NCBI RefSeq assembly: GCF_905397375.1
Contig: NZ_CAJPVG010000012.1
Location: 62,001-126,000 of the forward strand
DNA: 64,000 nt
Source: Ralstonia mannitolilytica
GTDB taxonomy: Bacteria > Pseudomonadota > Gammaproteobacteria > Burkholderiales > Burkholderiaceae
Direction of reading: 5' to 3'
In this document: positions 1 to 9,015 of the stretch, piece by piece
Layout of the letters: each line of letters begins with the position of its first letter
How positions within the stretch are numbered: the first letter of the stretch is position 1
Translations under genes and position numbers: made by a program
Notes under the pieces: generated by a model
Database searches by the model: none
What the model was told of the DNA's origin: nothing
The model's input: the letters and a program-made list of their open reading frames with translations, nothing else

Positions 1-69
1 CCTGTCGCCTTAACGACGCGCCGGGTCTCTTGTAGATTCGTGTCTGGCTCCCCAACCGGAAAGCGAGAC

Positions 70-903
70 ATGAAACAAGTCACATTGCCCGATGGAGAAC
101 GCGTCCCGGCGCTCGGCATGGGCACGTGGAACATGGGCGACCGCCCGGCCGCGCGCGCAGAAGAAATCGCCACGTTGCGCCTGGGCCTCGACCTGGGCCT
201 GCGCCTTATCGACACCGCCGAGATGTACGGCGAGGGCCTCTCCGAAGCCTTGATCGGGGAGGCCATCGCCGGGCGCCGCGACGAGGTCTTCCTCGTCAGC
301 AAGGTCTACCCGCACAACGCGACCCGGCGCGGCATTGCCGCCGCGTGCGAGCGCAGCCTGCATCGGCTTGGCACCGACCGCCTCGATCTCTACCTGCTGC
401 ACTGGCGCGGCAGCGTGCCGCTCGAAGAGACCGTGCACGGCCTGCAGGCCCTGCAGCGCGAAGGCAAGATCCGCCATTACGGCGTCAGCAACCTCGATCT
501 GTCCGACATGGAGGAACTGTGGGAGGTGCCCGGCGGCGATGCGGTCGCGGTCAACCAGTTGCTGTACAACCTGAGCCGCCGTGGCATCGAATGGGACCTG
601 CTGCCGTGGCTGCGCCAGCGCCGCGTGCCGGTGATGGCCTATTCGCCCATCGAGCAGGCGCGGCTGCTCCGGCACCCGAAGCTCGTCGGCTTTGCGCGCG
701 AATGCGGCATGACGCCGGCGCAGGTCGCCCTGGCATGGCTGCTGGCCGGCGACGACATCATCGCCATCCCCAAGACCGGGCACCGCCGGCGGCTGAAGGA
801 GAACGTCGGCGCGTTGTCGCACACGCTCACGGCTGAGCAGCTCGCCGCACTGGACGACATCTTCCCGCCGCCGAAGGGGCCGCGCGCGCTGGAGATGCTG
901 TAG
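70..903 (+). CDS. Aldo/keto reductase
   Basis: NAD(P)H-dependent carbonyl reductase of the aldo/keto reductase superfamily, 277 residues and probably cytosolic. The catalytic tetrad is visible as D48 (LIDTAEMYGEG), Y53, K78 (VSKVY) and H111 (LYLLHW). The C-terminal IPKTGHRRRLKEN segment matches the family's NADPH-binding end. The frame is open from a GTG at 40, but the ATG at 70 begins directly with the usual strand leading into the GMGTW motif, so it is preferred. It converges on a small lipoprotein gene only four bases downstream. The family is clear; the substrate cannot be read from sequence. Confidence 0.9.
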   Translation: MKQVTLPDGERVPALGMGTWNMGDRPAARAEEIATLRLGLDLGLRLIDTAEMYGEGLSEALIGEAIAGRRDEVFLVSKVYPHNATRRGIAAACERSLHRLGTDRLDLYLLHWRGSVPLEETVHGLQALQREGKIRHYGVSNLDLSDMEELWEVPGGDAVAVNQLLYNLSRRGIEWDLLPWLRQRRVPVMAYSPIEQARLLRHPKLVGFARECGMTPAQVALAWLLAGDDIIAIPKTGHRRRLKENVGALSHTLTAEQLAALDDIFPPPKGPRALEML

Positions 904-907
904 CGCT

Positions 908-1324
908 TTAGCGCGAGTTCGCCACGTAGCGTTCGTGTTCGACGTAGCCGGTGAGGTAGACGCGCGCTTTCTCGCGGGTGTCCTGCGTGACGCGGTCGGA
1001 GGCCCGGCGCGCGCCCGACGACGACATCTGCGTGCTGAGGTGGTCGCGGAAGGCGTCGTGCATGGCACTCAGGTCGCCTTCGCACGCGCTCAGGGCCGCT
1101 GAGACGACCGACTTGGCCTGGGCCGTGCCGGGGATGCCGTCTGCGGCGCGGCGCTGGACGCAGTCCATGTATTTGGCACGCAGCGCCTGCCAGCCGTTGT
1201 CGGCTGCGGCTGCGCTCGTGGTGTCTGTGAGGGCGGCGTCGGCGTGTTGCTGGGGCGTGCGTGAAGCGCACGCGGCAAGCAAGGCGAACACGATCAGAGG
1301 CGAGTAAAGGCGGGCGTCTTTCAT
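908..1324 (-). CDS. Small putative lipoprotein of unknown function
   Basis: A 138-residue protein with a lipoprotein signal: a short charged start (MKDAR), a hydrophobic stretch, and the lipobox LLAAC with the lipidated Cys at residue 19. The mature part is mostly helical and rich in Ala, Arg and Asp, with no domain I recognise. The end (TGYVEHERYVANSR) is hydrophilic. It is probably anchored to a periplasmic membrane face. It converges on the aldo/keto reductase gene and has about 310 bp of upstream sequence. The signal peptide makes a real gene likely; function is unknown. Confidence 0.7.
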   Translation of the reverse strand: MKDARLYSPLIVFALLAACASRTPQQHADAALTDTTSAAAADNGWQALRAKYMDCVQRRAADGIPGTAQAKSVVSAALSACEGDLSAMHDAFRDHLSTQMSSSGARRASDRVTQDTREKARVYLTGYVEHERYVANSR

Positions 1325-1635
1325 GACATGGACTTTACTGCACGGCCACGCCCGCTGCGTAGTGCCGAAGTCGGCATTGGCTCACGCCGGTAACATTTGG
1401 AAACGAAAACGTGGCGGAAGGCTGGGCCGGATGTGAGGCGCGTTCGCTGGGGCTGATCTTCGTGCCGAACAATCGCGGCGCCCGGCGCACAAAAACGCAA
1501 TTCGCTGCCGCGTCGTGGTCGGTGAACGGTACCATCGCCCGCACCGCTGCTTCTAAGCTTGATGCCGTGCAAGCGGGTTGGCGCGCCGGTCGGCCCGTTG
1601 TCTGCTTTCGGCGTTCACTCACTCAGGAGCATTTC
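1325..1635. other. Divergent intergenic region without a recognisable gene
   Basis: This stretch separates the lipoprotein gene (minus) from a HAD hydrolase gene (plus). The HAD frame stays open back to 1411, but the extra 75 codons do not resemble a HAD N-terminus. AGGAG at 1624-1628 lies just before the ATG at 1636. It presumably holds divergent promoters; I see no convincing consensus hexamers. Confidence 0.4.
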
Positions 1636-2334
1636 ATGGCCCTTCGGGATTTCAAGGTGCTGACTTTCGACGTCGTCGGGACGTTGATCGATTTCGAGGG
1701 CGGCATGCTCGCCTACCTGCGCCGCGCCGTGCCCAACAGCACGGTGACGGACGATGCGTTCCTCGCGGCGTATCGCGCAGCCCGCAAGCGCGGCCAGACG
1801 GAGTGGTACCCCGATGACCTCGTGCCGTGCTGGCACATCGTCGCGCAGCAGCTTGGGCTGCCCGATACCGATGCGCTTGCCAAGGGCTTTCGCGATTCGG
1901 TGGCCGAGTGGCCCGCGTTTCCCGACTCGGTGGAGGCCCTGCAGCGCCTGCGCAAGCGCTTCAAGCTCGTGACGATGACGAACGCGCAATCCTGGGCGCT
2001 GGCGCATTTTCAGCGCACGCTGGGCTCGCCATTCGACCTGCTGCTCTCGTGCGATGACGCGCTGTGCGAAAAGCCCGACCCGCGCTACTTCGCCTACGCG
2101 CGCGGCCGCTACGAAGGCGCCTGGGGCTACAGGCAGGCCGACAACCTGCACGTGGCGCAGAGCCAGTATCACGACATCGGCATCTCCAAGCGGCTTGGCA
2201 TCGCCACGTGCTGGATCGAGCGTCGCCATGGCATGCCGGGCTCGGGCGGCACCATCGAGTCCGAACACACCGTGCCGGACTATCACTTCCACACGCTGGC
2301 GCAACTTGCCGATGCGGTGGAGGCTGGCCAATGA
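1636..2334 (+). CDS. HAD-superfamily hydrolase, haloacid dehalogenase type II-like
   Basis: A 232-residue HAD hydrolase resembling type II (S)-2-haloacid dehalogenases. The nucleophile D12 lies in TFDVVGTL, followed by TN at 115-116, K146 in EKPDPRYF, and an acidic/His segment (SQYHDIG) where motif IV is expected. Many proteins annotated as haloacid dehalogenases are phosphatases with other substrates, so dehalogenation should not be assumed. AGGAG precedes the ATG. The stop overlaps the start of the next gene (ATGA), so it is probably translationally coupled to the M20 amidohydrolase. A second type II-like HAD gene lies at 11816. Confidence 0.88.
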   Translation: MALRDFKVLTFDVVGTLIDFEGGMLAYLRRAVPNSTVTDDAFLAAYRAARKRGQTEWYPDDLVPCWHIVAQQLGLPDTDALAKGFRDSVAEWPAFPDSVEALQRLRKRFKLVTMTNAQSWALAHFQRTLGSPFDLLLSCDDALCEKPDPRYFAYARGRYEGAWGYRQADNLHVAQSQYHDIGISKRLGIATCWIERRHGMPGSGGTIESEHTVPDYHFHTLAQLADAVEAGQ

Positions 2335-3524
2335 AGCCCGACGCCGTCGTGGAGCCCGTGGCGGACCTGCTGCCCGAACTCGTCGCCCTGCGCCGCGACC
2401 TGCATGCCAACCCGGAACTCGCGTACGAGGAACACCGCACCGCGGGCATCGTGGCGCAGTCGCTGCGGGTGCTGGGGCTCGAGGTGGAAGAGGGCGTCGG
2501 TGGCACCGGCGTGGTCGGCACGCTGCGCGGCGGCCGGAGCGGCCGCAGTGTCGGGCTGCGTGCCGACATGGACGCGCTGCCGATGGTGGAACTTGGCCGC
2601 GCGCCGCATGCCAGCCGCGTGCGGGGCCGGCACCATGGCTGCGGGCATGACGGCCACACGAGCATGCTGATCGGCGCCGCGCGCCAGCTTGCCCGCACGG
2701 GCGTCGATGGCACGGTCCGTTTCATCTTCCAGCCCGCCGAAGAGGGTCAGGCGGGCGCGCGCCGCATGATCGAAGACGGCCTGTTCGAGCGCTTCCCGTG
2801 CGACAGCGTCTATGCCTTGCACAACTGGCCCGACCTGCCGCTGGGCCACGCACAGACGCGCCCCGGCCCGATCATGGCGGCCGCCGATCGCTTCGACATC
2901 ACCCTGCGCGGACGCGGCGGCCATGCCGCGCAGCCGCACCACACGCCCGACGCCATCCTCGCCGCCAGCCAGCTGGTGGCGCAGCTGCATACGATCGTGT
3001 CGCGGCGTATTGATCCGGGCGAATCGGCGGTGCTGTCGGTCACGCGCATCGAGGGCGGCCACAGCCATAACGTGCTGCCCGCCGAAGTGCGCGTGACGGG
3101 TACGGTGCGCAGCTTCGATGCGGCTTCACAAGACCGCATCGAAGCTGCGCTGCGCGACACGGCCCACGGCGTTGCGCTGGCCAGCGGCACGCAGATCGAC
3201 GTCGAGTATCGGCGCTACTACCCGGCCACGATCAACACGGCAGCCGAAGCCAAGCTCGCGCTGGATGCGGCGAAGGCGATCGGCCTGCAGGCCGACATGG
3301 CGCCGCGCGCGGCGTTCACCTCGGAAGACTTCGCCTTCATGCTGCAGCAAAAGCCGGGTGCGTATCTGTGGCTCGGCCAGGGGCGCGCGGAGCCAGGCCC
3401 AGATGGCGAATACCCGCTCCATCATCCGTGCTACGACTTCAACGACGATGCGCTGCCGCTTGGCGTGCGCTGGTTTTGCGAAGTCGCCCGCCGCGCGCTG
3501 GCCGCCGTCCCATCCGGTTCCTGA
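2331..3524 (+). CDS. M20 family amidohydrolase / aminoacylase-type peptidase
   Basis: A 397-residue metallohydrolase of the M20D (hippurate hydrolase, N-acyl-amino-acid amidohydrolase) family. It probably releases an amino acid from an N-acyl or amide-linked compound in the cytosol. The metal-binding signature HHGCGHDGHT is at residues 101-110 and the catalytic/metal segment FQPAEEG at 133-139. A dimerisation-domain-like middle portion and an FTSEDFAF motif follow near the C-terminus. Length is normal for the family. The start overlaps the upstream HAD stop as ATGA. A Dpp-like ABC importer further downstream suggests that an imported conjugate is its substrate; that is inference. Confidence 0.92.
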   Translation: MKPDAVVEPVADLLPELVALRRDLHANPELAYEEHRTAGIVAQSLRVLGLEVEEGVGGTGVVGTLRGGRSGRSVGLRADMDALPMVELGRAPHASRVRGRHHGCGHDGHTSMLIGAARQLARTGVDGTVRFIFQPAEEGQAGARRMIEDGLFERFPCDSVYALHNWPDLPLGHAQTRPGPIMAAADRFDITLRGRGGHAAQPHHTPDAILAASQLVAQLHTIVSRRIDPGESAVLSVTRIEGGHSHNVLPAEVRVTGTVRSFDAASQDRIEAALRDTAHGVALASGTQIDVEYRRYYPATINTAAEAKLALDAAKAIGLQADMAPRAAFTSEDFAFMLQQKPGAYLWLGQGRAEPGPDGEYPLHHPCYDFNDDALPLGVRWFCEVARRALAAVPSGS

Positions 3525-3562
3525 ACTGTGGCCATGTGGGATGGCCCCCCGGTATTGCCGCC

Positions 3563-4888
3563 CTAGAAGTCAGCGACCTTGCCCCAGGCCGAGTGCCTGA
3601 AGCGCGCCGGGTCGTAGGGGGCAGGGTCGAAGATCGGCTTTTCACCCGTCACCAGATCGGCAATCAGATGGCCGGCGCCGGGACCGATACCGAACCCGTG
3701 GCCCGAGAAGCCCGCGGCCAGGATGAATCCGGGGACCTCCGGGACTTCGCCGATGCCGGGCACGCCGTCGGGCGTGTTGTCGACGAAACCGGCCCAGGCA
3801 TTGGCGATACCAGCCTGGCCGAACACCGGCAGCAGTTCGACGGCGCGGTCGTAGGTTTGCCTGACCGCGACCGGATCGGGCCGGGGGTCGAGGATCCGCA
3901 TGCGCTCCATCGGTGTGGGCGCATCGAGCCGCCACCGCGCGAGGGTCTCGTGGCCCGCGCGAATGCCTTCCAACCCGCCGGGGAACACATTGCGCCAGCG
4001 CTTCGCGAACATCGGCAGGAACTGCGGCGCAAAGCGCAGCAGCTGCGCCGTCGGGTCGACGCGTCCGCGCCCGCTGATGGCGAGGTTGTAGCTGCCATCG
4101 CTGCGGCGGGTGATGGACACGCGCGCCGTATGCAGGGCGTCGGGCACCGGTTCGGTCACGCCGGTCACCCGCACGATGGACTGGCGAACCGTTGCCTGCG
4201 GAAAGCGGATGCCCAACTGGCGGCAGAACGACGAGGCCCATGCCCCGCCTGCAAATACCACGGTGCGCGTCTTGATGGTGCCCGCTTCGGTGACGACGCC
4301 GCTCACGCGGCCGCCCTCCACCTCAATGCCCCGCGCGGCGCAGTTCTGGTGCACCGTGCCGCCGAGTTTCATGAGCGCCGCTGCGACCGACGGTGCCGCC
4401 TTCGCCGGGTCGGCCGTGCCGTCGCTCGGTGAAAACACGCCGCCCTTCCACGTGCGGCCCGTCAGACGGCCCCGCTCGGAGGCCTCGCGGCTGCTCAGCA
4501 TGTGCGTGGTCACGCCGGCCGTCCTGGCGAAATCGCGCCACTTCGTCCAGCGCGCGAGTTCGTCTTCGTCGTTGCTGAGATAGAGCAGGCCGCAGCGGCG
4601 GAAACCCGTGTCTTCGCCGGTGTCTGCGGCAAATTGCTCCCACAGTTCAAGGCTCTTGGTGGCCATCGGCAGCTCGCGCGCATCGCGGTTTTGCTGCCGG
4701 CACCAGCCCCAGTTGCGGCTCGACTGTTCGGCGCCGATGCGGCCCTTTTCGACGACGGCCACCGACACGCCGCGCCGGGCCAGGTAGTAGGCGGCAAACA
4801 CGCCGATGATGCCGCCGCCGATCACGACGACGTCGGCTTGCGCTGGCAGGGAAGAGGCGCTCTCGATGAGACGCAGCGGCTGGGACAT
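3563..4888 (-). CDS. FAD-dependent oxidoreductase (DAO family, amine/amino acid oxidase-like)
   Basis: A 441-residue D-amino-acid-oxidase/glycine-oxidase-fold flavoprotein. The Rossmann motif VVIGGGIIG is at residues 21-29, followed by VVEKGRIG. The GWCRQQNRDARELP segment and the C-terminal GFSGHGFGIGPGAGHLIADL flavin-binding end are typical. It probably oxidises a secondary amine or amino acid to an imine, with later release of an aldehyde or keto acid. The ATG at 4888 is chosen because upstream codons carry no family similarity. It lies 20 bp after the cupin gene, so the two are probably cotranscribed. A second, distinct paralogue is at 12504. Confidence 0.9.
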   Translation of the reverse strand: MSQPLRLIESASSLPAQADVVVIGGGIIGVFAAYYLARRGVSVAVVEKGRIGAEQSSRNWGWCRQQNRDARELPMATKSLELWEQFAADTGEDTGFRRCGLLYLSNDEDELARWTKWRDFARTAGVTTHMLSSREASERGRLTGRTWKGGVFSPSDGTADPAKAAPSVAAALMKLGGTVHQNCAARGIEVEGGRVSGVVTEAGTIKTRTVVFAGGAWASSFCRQLGIRFPQATVRQSIVRVTGVTEPVPDALHTARVSITRRSDGSYNLAISGRGRVDPTAQLLRFAPQFLPMFAKRWRNVFPGGLEGIRAGHETLARWRLDAPTPMERMRILDPRPDPVAVRQTYDRAVELLPVFGQAGIANAWAGFVDNTPDGVPGIGEVPEVPGFILAAGFSGHGFGIGPGAGHLIADLVTGEKPIFDPAPYDPARFRHSAWGKVADF

Positions 4889-4908
4889 GGATGGCTCTCC
4901 TCGCTCTT

Positions 4909-5628
4909 TCAGGCTTGCGCGTTTTGCACCACGTAGAACTTCGCCACGCGCTGCGTGCTCTCCCACCCGATGGGCGCGCCCTGCGGCACGAAGATGGCGT
5001 CGCCGGTGCTCACGGTGACTGCGTTGCCGTCGGGGCCGGCAAATTGCACAACGCCATCGAGCACGTACATGAATTCATTCACCGGATGCGGGCGGACGAT
5101 GCGGTGGTAGGGCGTCGAGTCCCAGGTGCCAGCGCGGTATTGCGTGGGCTCGTCGGTGAAGACGTTGTCGCTGCGGCATTGCGGGGAGGGCCCGAGCAGC
5201 ACCTCCGGGGCCGGGCCGCCGGACGGCTTGAAGTCTGCATCTGCGCGCAGCGGGATGAGAGCCGGCGACGTGGGCGCGTTACCCGCGGCGGCGCAGAACA
5301 CAAACCGGACGCCGGCAGCAGCCTCGATGCGCACGGCCGTGCCGGCGGCGATCACCGCGCCGGCGCCCGCGCCGATGACGTGCCGCGCCGAGCCCGGTGC
5401 GCTGAGTGTGAGTTCGCCCTCCACGACGGCGAGTGTCTCCGTATGGGGATAGCTCGCGACGTCGCGTTGGCCAACAAAGCTGGCGCGGCCGGCGCTCATT
5501 GCATTCGGGCCCTCCCAGGCAATCTCGCGGCCTTGCGCGAACGGGTCTTCGGCGCTCAGTGCCGCTTGCCGGAATGCGGTCGACAGGGGCGCGCCATCGG
5601 CGCGGTGCAGCATCAGGGCAGTGCTCAT
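4909..5628 (-). CDS. Bicupin protein with DUF861-type C-terminal cupin
   Basis: A 239-residue protein with two cupin barrels. The first half has SYPHTETLAVVEGELTL. The second has PVNEFMYVLDGVVQF followed by GDAIFVPQGAPIGWES, the pattern of the DUF861 (cupin_3) family. Cupins of this family include small-molecule binding proteins and enzymes of nitrogen metabolism. It sits between the Lrp regulator and the FAD oxidase and probably belongs to the same transcript as the oxidase. It may be an accessory enzyme or ligand binder for the pathway substrate. The family is clear, the function is not. Confidence 0.82.
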   Translation of the reverse strand: MSTALMLHRADGAPLSTAFRQAALSAEDPFAQGREIAWEGPNAMSAGRASFVGQRDVASYPHTETLAVVEGELTLSAPGSARHVIGAGAGAVIAAGTAVRIEAAAGVRFVFCAAAGNAPTSPALIPLRADADFKPSGGPAPEVLLGPSPQCRSDNVFTDEPTQYRAGTWDSTPYHRIVRPHPVNEFMYVLDGVVQFAGPDGNAVTVSTGDAIFVPQGAPIGWESTQRVAKFYVVQNAQA

Positions 5629-5935
5629 GCGGATTCTTCCTCACCGTATCGAAGAATGGCCTGGCTTTCGCGGTACGCCTCAAGGCCTTTGACTGGAGTC
5701 ATTGCAACATAGAGTTGCGAGGCGCTTGTCACGAAATGCCGCATCGATCATGAGGAAGCTGCTGTTTTGAAACGGGTTGCCAGCATGGCGTGCTGAGCGT
5801 GCGAAAGGCCTGCATGAGCGCCCGTTCCCGGGTGGCGAACGCCGTACGGAAAGGGCCGGTGTAACGCCGGCCACGGCGATCGCGGCGAACGGCAAGCGGC
5901 ACCCTCGTGCGCCCGCCAGCGTCAGGTACGTGGCA
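5629..5935. other. Intergenic region upstream of the bicupin gene, with a short dyad
   Basis: About 307 bp between the Lrp stop codon and the bicupin start, with no gene I can support. A dyad GCAAC-N5-GTTGC lies at 5704-5718, about 80 bp upstream of the cupin ATG. That position suits an operator for the adjacent Lrp-type regulator, but the arms are only five bases and could be chance. Confidence 0.35.
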
Positions 5936-6430
5936 TCAGCGCTGGTTGGGAAACAGCCGCTCGATCGGGCAGTACGTCTTCACGAACGGCGACTTGATGA
6001 CGATGTAGCTGAAGTACTTGGCGATGCCGATATTGCGCTCCAGTAGGCCCTCGATGACTTCCTGGTAGTGGTTGACGCCCCGCGTGATGAAGCGCAGCAG
6101 GTAGTCGTAGCCGCCGCTGAGCAGGTGGCATTCGAGCACCTCGTCCACGTCTCGGATGGCGGCTTCGAAGCGCGCGAAGGTTTCGCGGTGGTGGTCCGAC
6201 AACGTGACTTCAGTGAAGACGGTGAGCGTGTCGCCCAGCTTCTCCATGCGGATGTGCGCGCCGTAGCCCGAGATATAGCCGGCCTGCTCAAGGCGCTTGA
6301 CGCGGATGAGGCAGGGGCTGGGCGAGAGGCCCACGGCGTCCGCCAGATCCACGTTGGTCATGCGGCCGTTCTTCTGCAGCTGCGCGAGGATGCGCAAGTC
6401 CAGGCGGTCGATCTTGAGAGCTTCGGTCAT
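5936..6430 (-). CDS. Lrp/AsnC family transcriptional regulator
   Basis: A 164-residue feast/famine regulator. The N-terminal winged helix-turn-helix (residues about 8-60, with ILAQLQKNGRMTNVDLADAVGLS and SPCLIRVKRLE) is followed by an alpha-beta RAM ligand-binding domain (LLSGGYDYLLRF near residues 104-115). Such proteins bind amino acids and form octamers that wrap DNA. It lies 70 bp after the aminotransferase gene on the same strand, so it is likely the local regulator. The repeated CAATTYG elements between 9971 and 10037 are candidate sites. Confidence 0.93.
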   Translation of the reverse strand: MTEALKIDRLDLRILAQLQKNGRMTNVDLADAVGLSPSPCLIRVKRLEQAGYISGYGAHIRMEKLGDTLTVFTEVTLSDHHRETFARFEAAIRDVDEVLECHLLSGGYDYLLRFITRGVNHYQEVIEGLLERNIGIAKYFSYIVIKSPFVKTYCPIERLFPNQR

Positions 6431-6500
6431 GGCGGTGGCGCGTGCGTGGAAGATGGATCGATTCTGCGGCAGCCAGCGTCTCTTGTGTCAGGTTGTTGCG

Positions 6501-7901
6501 TCAAACGAGCGCCGCGCGTACGGCCGGCACGGCCAGCACGTCGTCGAGCGTCGTCTTCAGCCGGGTGAACAGTTGCGCGAACTCGTCTTCGGTATACGTC
6601 AGCGCGGGGGCAAAGCCGAGGATGTTGTCGCCGAACGCCCGGAACACGATGCCGTTGCGATAGGCAGCCGAGGCAATCAGATCCGGCAGGCCGAGGCTCG
6701 CGTCAAAGCCGCGTTTGGTGGCCTTGTCGCTCACCAGTTCGAGCGCGCCGAGCAGGCCACGGTGGCGTGAATCGCCCACCAGCGGATGCGCCAGCAGCGC
6801 ATCGAGCCCCGCCGCAAAGCTGGCCGCACCGCGCTGGCCGTTGGCGAGGATGCCGCCTTCCTCGTACAGCCGCAGCACTTCCAGCGCGACCGCCGCGCTT
6901 ACCGGGTGGGCGGAATACGTGGCGCCGTGGCCGATGGGTGCGCCGGCGGGTGCGCCGTCGGCAATGCCGGCATAGATCTCGTCGGAGATCATCGTGGCGC
7001 CCATGGGCACGTAGCCGGCGGTGAGGCCCTTGGCCATCGTCATGACGTCGGGCTCCACACCCTCGGCATCGCACGCAAACATGGGGCCGGTGCGGCCAAA
7101 GCCGGTGATGACTTCATCGACGACAAACAGGATGCCCAGCTCGCGCGCGGCATCGCGCATGGCCTTGAGCCAGCCCTTGGGCGGCACGATCACGCCGCCC
7201 GACCCCTGGATCGGTTCGCAGAAGAACGCCGCGACGTTGTCGGCGCCCAGCTCGGCCACCTTCGCACGCAAGGCAGCCACGGAGCCGGCGATGATGCCTT
7301 GCGCATCCGCTGGGTCGGCCGCCCGGTACGGGTTCGGCGACGGGATGTAGTGCTGCGTGGCCAGCGGCAGGTCAAAGCCGCGATGAAACGCGGGCAGCGC
7401 CGTCAGCCCCGCGCCCGTCGACGACGAGCCGTGATACCCGCGTTCCAGCGCAATGAAGTGCTTCTTCGTGGGTTTCCCGATCGCGTTGAAGTACTGCACG
7501 ATGAAGCGCACGGCAGCATCCACGGCTTCGGAGCCGCCCAGCGTCAGGTACACATGGTTCAGCGAGCGGGGCGCGATCTGCACGAGCTTCTCGGCCAACT
7601 GGATGGCGGGCTCGCTGCTGAAGTGGAAGTAGCCGGTGGCGTAGGGCAGGCGGCGCATCTGCCCGGCGGCAGCCTGCACCACGCTTTCCTGGCCGTAGCC
7701 GACGTTGACGCACCACAGGCCGGCAAACGCATCGAGCAGTTCATGGCCGTGCGCGTCGGTCAGCCATGCGCCCTTGCCGGACGAAAGCACGGTCGGCCCG
7801 CGTTGCTCGTGCGTGCGCCACGACGCCACGGGGTGGATCAGATGGGCACGGTCAATGGCATCGAGCGAGGCAAGCTGGGGCAGATCGGTTAGCTGGGTCA
7901 T
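6501..7901 (-). CDS. Class III PLP-dependent aminotransferase (omega-amino acid/diamine:pyruvate type)
   Basis: A 466-residue fold-type I aminotransferase. GGSEAVDAAVRF (residues 122-133) binds the cofactor phosphate, D262 lies in FVVDEVITGFGRTG, and the PLP lysine is K291 in TMAKGLTAGYVPMGA. The overall pattern is closest to omega-amino-acid or putrescine:pyruvate aminotransferases, which turn terminal amines into aldehydes. The ATG at 7901 begins MTQLTDLPQL; the open frame further upstream is unsupported. Neighbouring aldehyde dehydrogenases could oxidise its product. The 155-bp leader upstream has two hairpin-forming inverted repeats. Confidence 0.92.
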   Translation of the reverse strand: MTQLTDLPQLASLDAIDRAHLIHPVASWRTHEQRGPTVLSSGKGAWLTDAHGHELLDAFAGLWCVNVGYGQESVVQAAAGQMRRLPYATGYFHFSSEPAIQLAEKLVQIAPRSLNHVYLTLGGSEAVDAAVRFIVQYFNAIGKPTKKHFIALERGYHGSSSTGAGLTALPAFHRGFDLPLATQHYIPSPNPYRAADPADAQGIIAGSVAALRAKVAELGADNVAAFFCEPIQGSGGVIVPPKGWLKAMRDAARELGILFVVDEVITGFGRTGPMFACDAEGVEPDVMTMAKGLTAGYVPMGATMISDEIYAGIADGAPAGAPIGHGATYSAHPVSAAVALEVLRLYEEGGILANGQRGAASFAAGLDALLAHPLVGDSRHRGLLGALELVSDKATKRGFDASLGLPDLIASAAYRNGIVFRAFGDNILGFAPALTYTEDEFAQLFTRLKTTLDDVLAVPAVRAALV

Positions 7902-7948
7902 GGCGGAGTCCGTGCGTGCGGGAGAGCAATCGATGGACTCAAGAGTAG

Positions 7949-8027
7949 GCCGTGGTGCCCACGGCTTGGTGCTGCTTTGCGGGCAGGAAACGCACTGTGC
8001 TGCTGTTGTTCGGGCAGCGGCAGCACA
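7949..8027 (-). other. Two inverted repeats in the leader of the aminotransferase gene
   Basis: A perfect 7-bp stem with a 3-nt loop lies at 7949-7965 (GCCGTGG/CCACGGC). A perfect 8-bp inverted repeat lies at 7996-8003 and 8020-8027 (TGTGCTGC/GCAGCACA, 16-nt spacer). Both are between the hydroxyacid dehydrogenase stop and the aminotransferase start. Neither has a T-run, so an operator or mRNA processing role is as likely as termination. Confidence 0.4.
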
Positions 8028-8056
8028 TCGTGCCGAGCGTCGTTTCCCGCCTCGTT

Positions 8057-8989
8057 TCAATAGCCGCGCGTGCGGTCCACCAGCCCGAGCAGGGGCTCCC
8101 CGGCGGCCAGGCGGCGCAGGTTGTCGATGACTACGGCTGCCGCAGAAAGCGGCTGCGTCATGCTCGCGATGTGCGGCGTGATCTGGATGCGCGGGTGCCG
8201 CCAGAGCGCATGTCCGGACGGCAGCGGTTCGGGGTCGGTCACGTCGAGCATGGCTTCGCTGAGCCTGCCGCTGTCGAGCGCGGCGAGCAGGTCATCGCTC
8301 ACCAGCTGCGGGCCGCGGCCCACGTGCACCAGCATGGCGCCTTGCGGCAGCTGGGCGAACAGCGCGGCGTTCAGCATGCCGCGCGTGGCGTCCGTCAGGG
8401 GCAGCAGGCACACGAGGATGTCGGTGCGCGCCAGGAACGCCGGCAACTCTGCCTGCCCGGCAAAGCACTGCACGCCGTCGATCGCATGGCGGGAGCGGCT
8501 CCAGCCCGCGCAGTCAAAGCCAAAGCCGCTCAGTTGTTCGAGCACCGCCTGCCCGAGCGAACCCAGGCCCAGCACGCCGACGCGGCGCTCGCCCGCCTGA
8601 CGCACCGGCAGCGGCCGCCATTGTCCGGCCGACTGCTGGCGCCGATACGCGGGAATGTCGCGGTGCAGCGCAAGGACGGCATGCGTGACGTACTCCACCA
8701 TGCCGCGCACGATGCCGGGCTCGACCATGCGCACGACCGGCAGCGTTGGCGGCAGCGCGGCGAAGTTGAACTGGTCGACCCCGGCGCCCGATGAAAACAA
8801 CACTTCGAGGTTCGGGAACTGCGCGGCGATATCGGCCGGTGGCTCCCACGCGGCAAGAAAGCGCACCTTGTGCGGATCGCCGATGTCGGGCCAGATGCGG
8901 AAGTCGATGTCGGGCGCGTGCTGGCGAAAAACCTCGGCCCATTGCTGGCCGCGCACGGGGTCGGACTTGTAGAGGAAGGTCGTGGTCAC
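8057..8989 (-). CDS. D-2-hydroxyacid dehydrogenase, glyoxylate/hydroxypyruvate reductase A-like
   Basis: A 310-residue NAD(P)H-dependent 2-ketoacid reductase, the usual length for GhrA-type enzymes. It has the AGVDQF substrate-loop region near residue 70, the Rossmann motif GVLGLGSLGQA, the catalytic arginine in HVGRGPQLV, DPEPLP with the catalytic glutamate, and the catalytic histidine in TPHIAS. The GTG at 8989 is chosen because MTTTFLYKSD begins the first beta strand; it lies 26 bp after the GNAT stop. It would reduce a keto acid formed by the neighbouring oxidases or aminotransferase, which is inference. Confidence 0.9.
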   Translation of the reverse strand: MTTTFLYKSDPVRGQQWAEVFRQHAPDIDFRIWPDIGDPHKVRFLAAWEPPADIAAQFPNLEVLFSSGAGVDQFNFAALPPTLPVVRMVEPGIVRGMVEYVTHAVLALHRDIPAYRRQQSAGQWRPLPVRQAGERRVGVLGLGSLGQAVLEQLSGFGFDCAGWSRSRHAIDGVQCFAGQAELPAFLARTDILVCLLPLTDATRGMLNAALFAQLPQGAMLVHVGRGPQLVSDDLLAALDSGRLSEAMLDVTDPEPLPSGHALWRHPRIQITPHIASMTQPLSAAAVVIDNLRRLAAGEPLLGLVDRTRGY

Positions 8990-9015
8990 GGAGAAGCGTC
9001 TGTGCAATGTGGAGA

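Noticed and set aside
1411..1635. N-terminal extension of the HAD hydrolase gene by 75 codons
   Set aside because: The extension has no HAD similarity, and AGGAG directly precedes the ATG at 1636.
3530..3546. GGCCA/TGGCC hairpin between convergent M20 hydrolase and FAD oxidase genes
   Set aside because: Only a 5-bp stem, with no T-run; too weak to call a terminator.
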